This document shows, one piece after another, positions 53,044 to 62,173 of a DNA stretch of 64,000 nucleotides (positions are counted from its first letter, which is position 1; every line of letters starts with the position of its first letter). Origin of the DNA: Sphingobacteriaceae bacterium DW12 (GTDB taxonomy: Bacteria; Bacteroidota; Bacteroidia; Sphingobacteriales; Sphingobacteriaceae); assembly GCA_000783305.1 (NCBI GenBank), contig JROE01000004.1, positions 186,001 through 250,000 on the forward strand, written 5' to 3'. Under the pieces are notes generated by a model. The model was given only the letters and a program-made list of their open reading frames with translations, ran no database searches and was not told the DNA's origin. A program made the position numbers and the translations under genes.

Positions 53044-54606
53044 TTATTTAACGACATCGATTTCTTTGGATGTTGTGTGCTTCCGACCAAACATATCGAC
53101 GGCTTGAATTTCTAAGGTATGTATCCCGATTTTTAATTTGGGCAATTTCATTTTCCAAAGATGTGTTGATTTTACGCCATCTGATGGGCGTCTACCTGCT
53201 CTATACTGTTTGGCCAAGTCGTACTGCAATACGGAGAAAACGAAATCCGGATCGGCCTCTTCGGTATACTGCATATCTTTCCAGTCTCCACCATCTAATC
53301 TATACTGAACCTTATCATCTTTATGACCGATGAAAAAATTTGCAAAATATGGTGACCGTCCGACATATTTTTGTTCAATTACAGCTGGACCATATACCGC
53401 CATCTTGTACTCTGCATCCTGACCTATTATTTTGTAATCAAAGGTATATTGATTGCCTTTAATATTCAGGATAGCATATCCTTTTGGGGTGCCGTCTCGC
53501 ATGGTAGACACGGGTACCCCTATTTCATTTTTCACACCCGAATACCAATCGCCGGATGTTGTACCAACATTGTATTCATGATGGGGTTTCGCTTGTTTCC
53601 AACCGTCTGCTTCTCCATAGAAATTCTGTGTTTGAAAATGCGTATGCGCAGACAGGGAAAGTGTGTGTGGGAATGATGCCAATATATTGAACAGTCGTTG
53701 TCTATCTTCTCTCCTGAAGACATCTTGATTCTCCATTAGCAAGGGAATGTGAAATGCCAAGACTATCAACTTGTCTTTGGGAACAAATTTTAGGTTGTTC
53801 TCCACAAAATCCAACTGTTCTTTGCGAAATCCTCCTTGATAGCCCTTCTGCTTAGTAGGATGGGGATACAAGATATCATCTAACACAATAAAATGAGCAT
53901 CACCGTAGTTGAAGGCATAGTTATTGGGTCCGAAAGTCGCTTCAAATGATTCATCAGACAGTGAATCTGTCTGTGCATCGTAGTTCATGTCATGATTTCC
54001 CATCACCTGATACCAAGGCAATCCCATATGACCCACAGTAGAAAGATATGCTGGGTGTAGACTCAAATCATCTCCAACAAGGTCCCCTAGACTAATTCCG
54101 AATTTTGCAATGCGCTTATCCAATATTTGATCAATAACACCGCGTTTAAAAAAATCTAACTCTTCTACGGTATACGCTTGGGGGTCACCAAATACAAAAG
54201 CAGAAAAATCTTGGCTTTCCGTTGAAGGAATTAATGCAAAATTCACATCTTTTTTCAGTGCTCCTGTAGGTGCTACCCCTGGATATTTTGAAGTTGGACT
54301 CCCCTCTGGCTTATGAATATAGTAGAACTGAGGGTGATTTTGACTATTTACTGGAGTGCTAAAGTCTTTCGGCTTGACAACAAAAATGATATTATCTCCC
54401 CCTACTGGTAATTCATATTTCCCCTTCGCATCGGTTTGTACAACCTGTACGCCATTACTGACAGAGACATCCGCAATCCCTTTTTCCTGTTTATCATAGC
54501 GACCATTATTATTGAGATCGGCAAAGACCGTACCTCTGACGATCTCTTGGGCTTCCACGCATGCTGCGATAGCTAATAGTGAAAATAGAATTGTTGATTT
54601 TTTCAT
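53044..54606 (-). CDS. Exported calcineurin-like phosphoesterase with SdrD-type N-terminal domain
   Basis: A 520-residue protein. A signal peptide (LFSLLAIAACVEA) is followed by a metallophos_N/SdrD-type beta domain (about 25-110: VFADLNNNGRYDKQEKGIADV, which may bind calcium). The calcineurin catalytic domain (about 130-370) has FGDPQAY, SLGDLVGDD, VMGNHDMNYD, LAFHIPL and SAHTHFQTQ. A metallophos_C domain at the end carries VGTTSGDWYSG. The ATG at 54604-54606 is preferred because it starts the signal peptide. Substrate unknown; related proteins are periplasmic phosphodiesterases. Confidence 0.88.
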   Translation of the reverse strand: MKKSTILFSLLAIAACVEAQEIVRGTVFADLNNNGRYDKQEKGIADVSVSNGVQVVQTDAKGKYELPVGGDNIIFVVKPKDFSTPVNSQNHPQFYYIHKPEGSPTSKYPGVAPTGALKKDVNFALIPSTESQDFSAFVFGDPQAYTVEELDFFKRGVIDQILDKRIAKFGISLGDLVGDDLSLHPAYLSTVGHMGLPWYQVMGNHDMNYDAQTDSLSDESFEATFGPNNYAFNYGDAHFIVLDDILYPHPTKQKGYQGGFRKEQLDFVENNLKFVPKDKLIVLAFHIPLLMENQDVFRREDRQRLFNILASFPHTLSLSAHTHFQTQNFYGEADGWKQAKPHHEYNVGTTSGDWYSGVKNEIGVPVSTMRDGTPKGYAILNIKGNQYTFDYKIIGQDAEYKMAVYGPAVIEQKYVGRSPYFANFFIGHKDDKVQYRLDGGDWKDMQYTEEADPDFVFSVLQYDLAKQYRAGRRPSDGVKSTHLWKMKLPKLKIGIHTLEIQAVDMFGRKHTTSKEIDVVK

Positions 54607-55216
54607 CCGTATAAATTGCTTTTTTAATGGCGAGAAAGCTATCCGATCAATTTCATTCCACTGTGTGGTATAAAACAAACCCTGATGGTCTCATCTTCTT
54701 CTTTTATAATAATGAGTATAAGCGTCACTTGCATTTTTGAACTCCTTATACTCGGTTCTTCATCTGTTGATGAGGGCCTTCTGTAAATACCATTGCCACC
54801 ATGTATAGCGGCAACTTACTGCTCGGCTCCGATAGGGATACTTACACTACGGCTCAATAGGTTGTCTTATCGTCTACAAGATTTAGAATCGTTCCGATTG
54901 ATATTGAATCGGCTCATTCCGTCTTGTATCTAAATTAATATTCGTCACAAATGTAGTGCTCTCTCCTAAACCCAAAATCAGCTTTATGTTAAGTAATTAT
55001 TAATACTACCGGTTTCTTACGCTTGTTTAAAATTGGTTAAATAGTCTTTCAGGTTACTTTACGGCTACAACTTCGTGAAGTTTTCTGAGTGTAGAGGCGC
55101 TACTTACTCTTCACCCCTTGATAGTAGCATGTCTATCTTAGAGAACAAGCTTCAAGGGAAAAGGCGCTTAGATAAAATCACGATATAACTTAATACAGAC
55201 TCTTAGTTGATGGACG
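54607..55216. other. 610-bp region without a gene, several hairpins
   Basis: No credible coding frame on either strand. Three inverted repeats are visible: GAGTATAAG (54714-54722) with CTTATACTC (54745-54753); a short TTCATC-tgtt-GATGA at about 54758-54772; and CCGATT (54894-54899) with AATCGG (54907-54912). None has a T-run. Further on, AACTTC-gt-GAAGTT lies near 55078-55092. The region could encode a structured RNA or be decayed sequence. No tRNA-like arms were found. Confidence 0.4.
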
Positions 55217-55645
55217 CTAAAACGTCCTGCTTCCCAAATATAAGTCTTCTTTACTCGTCATCAGCTTCTTATCTTCTACTTTCTTATCAGGATACCCACA
55301 TAGATGTAACACCCCATGGATGATGACCCTGTGCAACTCGTCTCGCTCTGTTACTTTGAATTTGGCGGCATTTTCATGAATACGCTCAATACTGATAAAA
55401 ATATCTCCAGCAATCACCTGCTCATCTTCGGAACTATCGAAAGTCACAATATCAGTGAAGGTATCATGATGGAGATACTGCTTATTAATTTCCAACAGAT
55501 AGGCATCTGAACAGAATATAAAATTCAATTCTGCTATGCGCTTATATCCTTCGGATTTGACTGTTTCCAGAACCCACTGACGAATCTTTTGCTTTTCTTT
55601 AGGTTTAAAATCTGTCTCTTCAGCAAAAAAATTAATGTTACTCAT
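55217..55645 (-). CDS. ybeY: Endoribonuclease YbeY (rRNA maturation)
   Basis: A 142-residue single-strand-specific endoribonuclease-type protein that matures the 16S rRNA 3' end and takes part in ribosome quality control. The metal site reads HGVLHLCGYPD: the first two His of HxxxHxxxxxH are present, but the third position is Asp. My recollection is that other Bacteroidota YbeY sequences also have a non-His residue here. The upstream strand NKQYLHHDTFTDIVTFD is typical. Length is normal. It is on the same strand as ruvX, 94 bp downstream. Confidence 0.9.
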   Translation of the reverse strand: MSNINFFAEETDFKPKEKQKIRQWVLETVKSEGYKRIAELNFIFCSDAYLLEINKQYLHHDTFTDIVTFDSSEDEQVIAGDIFISIERIHENAAKFKVTERDELHRVIIHGVLHLCGYPDKKVEDKKLMTSKEDLYLGSRTF

Positions 55646-55739
55646 ATCATATTGTTATTAAAAAACTATTTAAAGCACCCTCTCTATTGATACTTGCCAC
55701 ATTTGTGACGTGCGCCCAATTGATTGGATGTATTTATTC

Positions 55740-56156
55740 TTAGATAAAGTTGCGGCTTTCCATATAAGATTGTAGGATTATTGTTGCCGACACGGTATCC
55801 ACTAATCCTTTTTCTTGGCGCTTTCCCTTCCTTAATCCACTTTGCGCAATTACGGCAGATGCCATTTTAGAAGTGAATCGTTCGTCAACCTGGGCAACAG
55901 GGATATCGGGATAGGTCTTTTTAAGTAACCTAATAAATCCTACGACATGGGAGGCTGATTGTGAATCCGTGCCGTCAAGTTGTCGAGGCATCCCGACCAC
56001 AAAAGTCTCTACTTGCTCGCTTGCCAAATATTCCTTTAGAAACTCAAGGATAGTATTGGGATGGATCGTCGTGAGCGCATTGGCTATAATCTGAAGTGGG
56101 TCGGTTACAGCAATACCAATCCGTTTAGTGCCATAGTCAAAAGCCATTAATCGCAT
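55740..56156 (-). CDS. ruvX: Holliday junction resolvase-like / pre-16S rRNA nuclease RuvX (YqgF)
   Basis: A 138-residue RNase H-fold nuclease. Catalytic residues are visible in MAFDYGTKRIGIAV (Asp7), the Glu-bearing VDERFTSKMA, and the late Asp in GLVDTVSATIILQSY. The GMPRQLDGTDSQSA loop is diagnostic. YqgF is now regarded as the nuclease maturing the 16S 5' end in E. coli. It lies divergent from the DUF1684-deformylase fusion. Confidence 0.92.
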   Translation of the reverse strand: MRLMAFDYGTKRIGIAVTDPLQIIANALTTIHPNTILEFLKEYLASEQVETFVVGMPRQLDGTDSQSASHVVGFIRLLKKTYPDIPVAQVDERFTSKMASAVIAQSGLRKGKRQEKGLVDTVSATIILQSYMESRNFI

Positions 56157-56449
56157 AGTAATCTTTTAATTTTTACAAACTTAGATAAATTCATCATAAA
56201 AAAGATGATTTTATCTATCCATCATTTTCACAAAACTGATGAAACTCAGACCAAAGCTATTATAGATAAAGGGATTGCAAATCTATCATTTTCCATTCTC
56301 ATAACCAGCGAAGATATTACGTGTCCATATTCTTATTAGACTTAAATCTATTGTCCACATCATTGCCAATCTAAAATGACAATAAGTACATCTATTATAC
56401 CACACAAATTTGATAATTTTGTCAAAATATTTTTATAACTCCGCTATTA

Positions 56450-57673
56450 ATGAAGTTTATATTTTCATTTATACTATGCATCTGCCTATACACCCTCGCT
56501 GATGCACAATCATATACGACTCAGATAAACGAATTTTGGACCATCAAAAAAAATAGTCTAAAACAGGATGGCTATGGCCCACTGCGTCCCCAAGATATTG
56601 GATATATTGAATACTTCACCGCAAATGAGGATTTCAAAGTCATCGCAAAGGTGGAACTACTGCCTAACGAGCCGAGCTTTCTTATGCCAACTTATGATGG
56701 CACTAGCAATGCGTATCGACGATATGCAATATTGAAGTTTACATTAAAAGAGGAAGAATTTACGTTAACAACGTACCAAAATGCAGCCCGTTTTCAAAAT
56801 CCTGCTTACAAAGACCATTTATTTTTACCCTTTCTAGACCAGAGTAATGGTAAGCAGACCTATGAAGGAGGGCGCTATATCGACCTTGACATCAAAGACA
56901 TCAAAAACGGTATGATAAATATCGACTTCAATAAAGCTTATAATCCATACTGCGCATATAGCAATGGCTATCGATGCCCACAACCGCCTGCCGAAAATCA
57001 ATTACAAATCATAATCGAAGCTGGAGAGAAAAAATATAAGGGACCAAAAAACGAAAGAACTGTGAATAAAACTATTGCAAAAAGCTTTAGCAAAGCGGAA
57101 CAAGAGCTCATCAATGCCGGGGATAGTAGTCAAACGATGCGCGTACTCCAGGTAACGGATACCAATGACTTGGAGATCCTCAAGACTCCTTCCCAAGATA
57201 TCAAGCATGATGACCCTTTGCTCGTACATTTATCCAAACGGATGTACGCTACTGTCAATGATCCGGACCATCTCGGCGTTGGAATTGCAGCTCCACAAGT
57301 AGGCATCAGTAAAAATGCTATTTGGGTCCAAAGATTTGATAAAACGGACAATCCATTTGAGTTTTATATCAATCCAAAAATCATTTGGCGCTCTAAGCTA
57401 AGTCGAAAAGGTGCTGAAGGGTGCCTATCCATTCCGAACAAAAAAGAAGACGTACAACGTAGCTATTCCATCAGGCTGCAGTATCTATCTTCGGAGGGTG
57501 ACATAATAGAAGAAAATATTGAAGGGTTTACTGCGGTAATCTTCCAACATGAGGTAGACCACCTCTACGGCATATTATTCACGGATAGACTAGAAGAACA
57601 AGCGACAATTCCATATGTACCCCTTACAGAGAAAATCGAATTTTCCATTGTCCCCAAAACGATAATGCCTTGA
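56450..57673 (+). CDS. Exported DUF1684-peptide deformylase fusion
   Basis: A 407-residue protein. A signal peptide at residues 1-19 (cleavage near LADA-QS) is followed by a DUF1684-like domain at about 25-195, ending in the family signature AYNPYCAYSNGYRCPQPPAENQL. A linker (about 196-228) leads to a complete peptide deformylase domain (about 230-385): motif 1 GVGIAAPQVG (276-285), motif 2 EGCLS (323-327) and motif 3 QHEVDHL (366-372), so the Cys-His-His metal ligands and catalytic Glu are intact. Deformylase normally acts on nascent chains in the cytoplasm, so export is unexpected. It is a single gene beside ruvX; its partner or substrate is unknown. Confidence 0.85.
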   Translation: MKFIFSFILCICLYTLADAQSYTTQINEFWTIKKNSLKQDGYGPLRPQDIGYIEYFTANEDFKVIAKVELLPNEPSFLMPTYDGTSNAYRRYAILKFTLKEEEFTLTTYQNAARFQNPAYKDHLFLPFLDQSNGKQTYEGGRYIDLDIKDIKNGMINIDFNKAYNPYCAYSNGYRCPQPPAENQLQIIIEAGEKKYKGPKNERTVNKTIAKSFSKAEQELINAGDSSQTMRVLQVTDTNDLEILKTPSQDIKHDDPLLVHLSKRMYATVNDPDHLGVGIAAPQVGISKNAIWVQRFDKTDNPFEFYINPKIIWRSKLSRKGAEGCLSIPNKKEDVQRSYSIRLQYLSSEGDIIEENIEGFTAVIFQHEVDHLYGILFTDRLEEQATIPYVPLTEKIEFSIVPKTIMP

Positions 57674-57808
57674 TCGGGCTTCCAATTGTCGATTACTAAT
57701 CAAGATACCTGTAAATGGGTAATTTTGCAGGTAGGTGGTGGAGTATTATGAAATTTCTATAATTTAGATAGGAATATCACTTTGGTACATTATAGATTTT
57801 AGATTCGC

Positions 57809-59827
57809 ATGTATATCCGTTTACTCTTGTTACTTCTCATAGTTAGTTGGTTGCCGGTTCGATCCCAGCAGATTCTGTCTCAGATGGATGAAAAGAAATT
57901 CCTAGACAGTCTCCAGCACGTCATCAAAACTACACCTTCAGATAGTATCAAAGCCAACACTTATTTTTTCATTTCGGACTACTGGCGTTTTAAGGATACA
58001 ACTAAAAGTAGAGAAGCCCTTAATAAAGGCAGAGCGCTCGTCTTCTCTGAGGATTCTCCACCTTCTGGACAGGCGTATCTGAAAGGGTTATATCATTTTT
58101 ATTTAGGTCAGCATTATTTTAATTGGAATAAACCTTTAGCAGCAAAAGCCTATCAAGAAGCAGAACAAATAATACGTCCGTACAATCATTCAGGTGCTCT
58201 TTTGGTACGAGCCGCCTCTTGGTACAACTATGCGCTAATGGTCAGGGCAGAAAAAGGGGACAATTTTGTCACGGACATCTTGCTAAATAAGTCTATCCCC
58301 CTAGCTGATAAAACGGATAACTTGGAGAAAAGAGCTCATTATTATTCGCAGTTAGGTGCATTGTTGATGTATAGCCAGCAATTTGAAAAATCTGAGGGGT
58401 ATAATAAAAAAGCAATAGAGTTATTGGAAAAGGCAAAACCCAATTCACCAACCCTTTTCCTCTCCTACCTCACCGCAACAGATAATTATATTCAACTCAA
58501 AAATTTCAAAAAAGCTCGTCAAACGCTAGATAAAGCCGAAGATCTCTTAAAACTTTATCCCGAATCGGTAAATGCATCGTACTATTACTACCAAAGAGGC
58601 ACCTATGACCTGTATACCAAAGACTTTTCAGGTGCAATAAAAACGCTGGATAAAGGAATTGAAAGCACCAAGCATAATAATCAATTCCATATGCAACAGA
58701 TGATGCAGTTTCGAAAATATGAAGTACTAGTAGAGCTAGGCAAATATCTAGAGGCAAAAAAAATCCTGACAGCGTTAAGTAATCCTGAGAACAGCATCCT
58801 GCAAGATCTAAACTCCAAAAAAGAAATTTATGGTCAGATGGTGAAAATCCATGAATTGACCAATAACATTCCCGAGGCACATTTTTGGTCAAAAAAATAC
58901 AATACACTCGCTGACAGCCTACACAAAAATGAAACAGATGTCAAAATCAGCGACCTTGAAGCAAAGTACAACACTGCAGAAAAGGAGAAGCAAATCACAA
59001 AACTTGAAGCTGCGAAAAGGGAGGCAGACCTGGACACAAAAAACACAAAACTAACCGCTTGGTCTTTGGCGATTATGAGTATCTTACTTTTGGCTGTGGC
59101 CATTATCTCCTATCTGTATTATCGAAACAACAGAAAACTGCTACAGGAACAAAATCAAAATCATATTCAACAATTAAAAGAGATTGAACAGACCGAAAAG
59201 ATAAAGTACAGTAAGGCATTAATGGCTGGCGAAGAGACCGAACGAAAACGCTTAGCTCAAGACTTACACGATGGCTTAGGTGGTACCTTGGTCGGTCTAA
59301 AAATGAATCTTTCGGGCAAAATCGAAGAAAGTGGAGCGCAGGTGTTGGCTACGGATTTGAATCCTATTATCAAACAATTGGACCACTCGGTCTCCGAGTT
59401 AAGACGTATTGCTCATAATATGATGCCTATAAATTTAATTAAATTTGGGCTCGAAACGGCCATTCGTGACCTCTGTGAATCGATGATTAGCGAACATCTG
59501 CAGATTTCATTTCAGGCATATGACATTCAGAAACACATCCCCGAACAGACGCAGCTCAACATCTATCGAATCATACAAGAGTTATTGACCAATTCGCGCA
59601 AACATGGGGGGGCGTCAGAAGTATTGCTACAATGCAGCCAAGAGGAACACACTTTTCTGATTACAATGGAAGACAATGGGAGAGGCTTTGATACATCGAC
59701 ACTGGAATCGGGAAATGGAATGGGGTTCCACAATATTCGGAATCGCGTGGGGTATCTCAATGGCCGGATTGATATCCACTCTTCCGTGGGTGAAGGTACC
59801 ACCGTAAACATTGAGCTGTATGTCTAA
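57809..59827 (+). CDS. TPR-containing sensor histidine kinase (HisKA_3 type)
   Basis: A 672-residue kinase. A signal peptide (LLLLLIVSWLPVRSQ) is followed by a periplasmic TPR domain (about 30-370, for example DRYSQLGALLMYSQ-type repeats and KKARQTLDKAEDLL), one transmembrane helix (about 415-433, LAIMSILLLAVAIISYLYY), a coil, then HisKA_3 with the phospho-acceptor in AQDLHDGLGGTLVGLK. HATPase_c follows with ELLTNSRKHGGAS, MEDNGRGFD and GFHNIRNRVGYLNG. It is a common Bacteroidota layout. It overlaps the regulator gene by 8 bp. Confidence 0.92.
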   Translation: MYIRLLLLLLIVSWLPVRSQQILSQMDEKKFLDSLQHVIKTTPSDSIKANTYFFISDYWRFKDTTKSREALNKGRALVFSEDSPPSGQAYLKGLYHFYLGQHYFNWNKPLAAKAYQEAEQIIRPYNHSGALLVRAASWYNYALMVRAEKGDNFVTDILLNKSIPLADKTDNLEKRAHYYSQLGALLMYSQQFEKSEGYNKKAIELLEKAKPNSPTLFLSYLTATDNYIQLKNFKKARQTLDKAEDLLKLYPESVNASYYYYQRGTYDLYTKDFSGAIKTLDKGIESTKHNNQFHMQQMMQFRKYEVLVELGKYLEAKKILTALSNPENSILQDLNSKKEIYGQMVKIHELTNNIPEAHFWSKKYNTLADSLHKNETDVKISDLEAKYNTAEKEKQITKLEAAKREADLDTKNTKLTAWSLAIMSILLLAVAIISYLYYRNNRKLLQEQNQNHIQQLKEIEQTEKIKYSKALMAGEETERKRLAQDLHDGLGGTLVGLKMNLSGKIEESGAQVLATDLNPIIKQLDHSVSELRRIAHNMMPINLIKFGLETAIRDLCESMISEHLQISFQAYDIQKHIPEQTQLNIYRIIQELLTNSRKHGGASEVLLQCSQEEHTFLITMEDNGRGFDTSTLESGNGMGFHNIRNRVGYLNGRIDIHSSVGEGTTVNIELYV

Positions 59828-60455
59828 TGTTTCTATCCGCATCGCTATACTTGACGACCACCTGATTGTGCTGGAAGGTCTCAACCGCCTATTAGATGGG
59901 AGTACGACTTATAGTATAGTAGCAAGTTTCACCCTCGCCCAAGATTTGCTCGGCTTTTTAAAGCATAACAAAGTTGATATTATACTCTTAGACATTAGTC
60001 TACCCGATATCAGCGGAATAGATTTATGTCTACAGATCAAACAAACATATCCAAATATCTCAGTGATAGCGCTCAGCAATCATTCCGAAAGAAGCATTAT
60101 CTTAAGAATGCTTGAGAATGGAGCAAATGGATATCTATTAAAAAACATTGACCTTCACGATTTAAAGTCAGCACTTAATGAAGCTGTAGCGGGGAGACCC
60201 GCCTTTAGTCCTAGTGTACAGGATATTATCTCACGGCCCACACTGAGTGAAACGATGTCATTCCCTAAATTGACCAAACGGGAAAAAGAAATATTACAAC
60301 TCATAGCTCAGGGTAATACGACCACCGCTATTGCAGATAAGCTATTTTTAAGTCCATTAACCATAGAAACTCATCGAAAGCGAATCATGCACAAATTCCA
60401 GGCTAGAAATATGACAGCGTTGATAAAAACAGTGACGGAACACGACCTCATATAA
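59820..60455 (+). CDS. NarL/LuxR-type response regulator, partner of the TPR kinase
   Basis: A 211-residue response regulator. Receiver domain about 1-120: LDDHLIVLEGL, phospho-acceptor in IILLDISLPDISG, ALSNHSERS and the Lys in GYLLKNIDL. LuxR HTH about 145-208: LTKREKEILQLIAQGNTTTAIADKLFLS. The ATG at 59820 overlaps the end of the kinase gene by 8 bp, so the pair is coupled. Targets unknown. Confidence 0.92.
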   Translation: MSNVSIRIAILDDHLIVLEGLNRLLDGSTTYSIVASFTLAQDLLGFLKHNKVDIILLDISLPDISGIDLCLQIKQTYPNISVIALSNHSERSIILRMLENGANGYLLKNIDLHDLKSALNEAVAGRPAFSPSVQDIISRPTLSETMSFPKLTKREKEILQLIAQGNTTTAIADKLFLSPLTIETHRKRIMHKFQARNMTALIKTVTEHDLI

Positions 60456-60499
60456 CACACATCGGCCCTGTTGACATGTTAGGGCCGATGTGTGTTATA
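60451..60499. terminator. Perfect 19-bp hairpin between convergent genes
   Basis: TATAACACACATCGGCCCT (60451-60469) and AGGGCCGATGTGTGTTATA (60481-60499) are exact complements with an 11-nt loop. The left arm contains the regulator stop codon. No T-run follows, but stability and position argue for a bidirectional terminator. Confidence 0.7.
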
Positions 60500-60510
60500 C
60501 TATTTAAATA

Positions 60511-61545
60511 CTATCGTTCAATCAATTTGATTTCAAATAACTGGTTCCACTTTTTACCCGTTACAAATAGACGCTTTGCATTCTTATCATAAGCGATACC
60601 ATTCAACTCATTATCATAGGTTTTACGCTCTGGATTGGTATACATCCCGACCAAATTTATCTGCCCTTCGACAGCTCCTGTCGTAGGATCGATGATAACG
60701 ATAATTTCCTGACCGTAGACATTGGCATAAATTTTTCCATCAATGTATTCCAATTCATTCAGTTTGTCGACAGGACCCTTATCGTCATATACGCTTATGG
60801 AGCTCTCCTCTTTATATGTATCCGGATTTAAAAAATAAATCATATTCGTACCATCTGACTTAATCAACCGCTTTCCATCATTCGTGAGTCCCCACCCTTC
60901 TTTACTATTGCCGTATTCAAATGTACCAATCTGGTTAAATGTATTTTTATCAAATACGATTCCAATCTTCTCTTCCCAGGTCAACAGGATTAACTTATTG
61001 CCCCATAATGTCATCCCTTCTCCAAAAGACTTCGCATCAAGCATTGTTTTTCTAAGGACTTTACCCGACGTCAGCTCCACCTTTCGAATTGAAGAATAAT
61101 TATATTGCCCCGTAGATTCATACAAGATACCATCAGCATATTCTAATCCTTGGGTAAAGGCCGACGTGTCGTGCGGGAAGGTGTTGACGATTTCAAATCC
61201 ATATTGCTTTGCCGATTCGGGAACAATTATCACGTTACTATAGGCGATATCCTCTTTGCCATCGACATACACTTTGGCGGTGAGGTTTTTGGTTCCTAGA
61301 CCAATTGTTTGAGAATCGACAACCAAAGTCGTGGTATCATTCTTACGACCTACAATGTTGCCGTCAACAGCATATACTACCGAATCGAGGGCTGCCGTAG
61401 GAAATTTCAATTTGAAATTAACCTGTTGCCCGATAACGATTACTTTTCCAGACTCTGGAGCAACAAATTCCAATTTTCCTTTATTTGTAAAACAACTGCA
61501 GACTAACAGCATCCCTAATGAGCAGAGGCCTAATATTTTTTTCAT
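60511..61545 (-). CDS. Glutaminyl-peptide cyclotransferase (lipoprotein)
   Basis: A 344-residue exported protein (lipobox LVCSC). An N-terminal Ig-like domain (about 25-110) is followed by the beta-propeller glutaminyl cyclase domain (about 115-342) of the plant/bacterial type. Signatures: FPHDTSAFTQGLEYADGILYESTGQYNYSSIRKVEL, SFGEGMTLWGNKLILLTWEE, GWGLTNDGKRLIKSDGTN, ELEYIDGKIYANVYGQEIIVIID and NGIAYDKNAKRLFVTGKKW. It forms N-terminal pyroglutamate on exported proteins, a common modification in Bacteroidota, whose mature exported proteins often begin with Gln. Confidence 0.9.
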   Translation of the reverse strand: MKKILGLCSLGMLLVCSCFTNKGKLEFVAPESGKVIVIGQQVNFKLKFPTAALDSVVYAVDGNIVGRKNDTTTLVVDSQTIGLGTKNLTAKVYVDGKEDIAYSNVIIVPESAKQYGFEIVNTFPHDTSAFTQGLEYADGILYESTGQYNYSSIRKVELTSGKVLRKTMLDAKSFGEGMTLWGNKLILLTWEEKIGIVFDKNTFNQIGTFEYGNSKEGWGLTNDGKRLIKSDGTNMIYFLNPDTYKEESSISVYDDKGPVDKLNELEYIDGKIYANVYGQEIIVIIDPTTGAVEGQINLVGMYTNPERKTYDNELNGIAYDKNAKRLFVTGKKWNQLFEIKLIER

Positions 61546-61813
61546 CCGTATTAAATTTGTTTTTTTAAGATGATGAAGCTATCCGATTTATTCAGCCTAA
61601 AGTTTGATTATTCAGCCACAATTTGCTTTTTAGTGGTATTCATGAGCGCGTGTCACTCAGTTTGAATAAATCTTGAGATTTCATCTGATTATGATTTTAT
61701 ATCATCTATTTTAATCTATACATGTATCCAAACTTAGAAAAAATGCTTTGTATTCCCAAACCGACACTGCACAGCTAGAAGACCTATACCACCATTTTTA
61801 TGGAAAATCGGCA

Positions 61814-62170
61814 TCAATTACTCCAAAATGCATCTTTAACTATCGTTATCTCTGCAATATCGCTCAAGTAAACAGATACTACGTCAAATCGAATATCTCC
61901 TATATGCTCACATCCTCCTAGGTATATATCAGCGGCTCGTATCAACTTACGCTGTTTGTGGATATCGACAAATTCGGAGGGTTCTCCAAAAGCTAGAGAC
62001 CGCCTGGTTTTCACCTCAACAAATACTAATACAGCACCGTCATAAGCAATGATATCTACTTCCAAATGCTTATGTTTCCAATTGCGTTTGACAATCCGAT
62101 ATCCTTCGCGTATCAGTCTTTCTGTCGCTAACTGCTCTCCTTGTATACCATATTCAAGGTGCTTTGCCAT
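61814..62170 (-). CDS. yraN: YraN/UPF0102 family nuclease-like protein
   Basis: A 118-residue protein of the UPF0102 family with the restriction-endonuclease-like core: GEQLATERLIREGYRIV, EVDIIAYDGAVLVFVEVKTRRSLAFGEP (E-D-ExK-type metal site) and RFDVVSV. Its role is not settled; it is widespread and often near DNA-repair genes. It lies 3 bp after dnaG in the same direction. Confidence 0.9.
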   Translation of the reverse strand: MAKHLEYGIQGEQLATERLIREGYRIVKRNWKHKHLEVDIIAYDGAVLVFVEVKTRRSLAFGEPSEFVDIHKQRKLIRAADIYLGGCEHIGDIRFDVVSVYLSDIAEITIVKDAFWSN

Positions 62171-62173
62171 GTC

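Noticed and set aside
57840..57875. GGTTCGATCCC resembling a tRNA T-arm
   Set aside because: It lies inside the TPR kinase signal-peptide coding region, and no acceptor, D or anticodon arms can be built around it.
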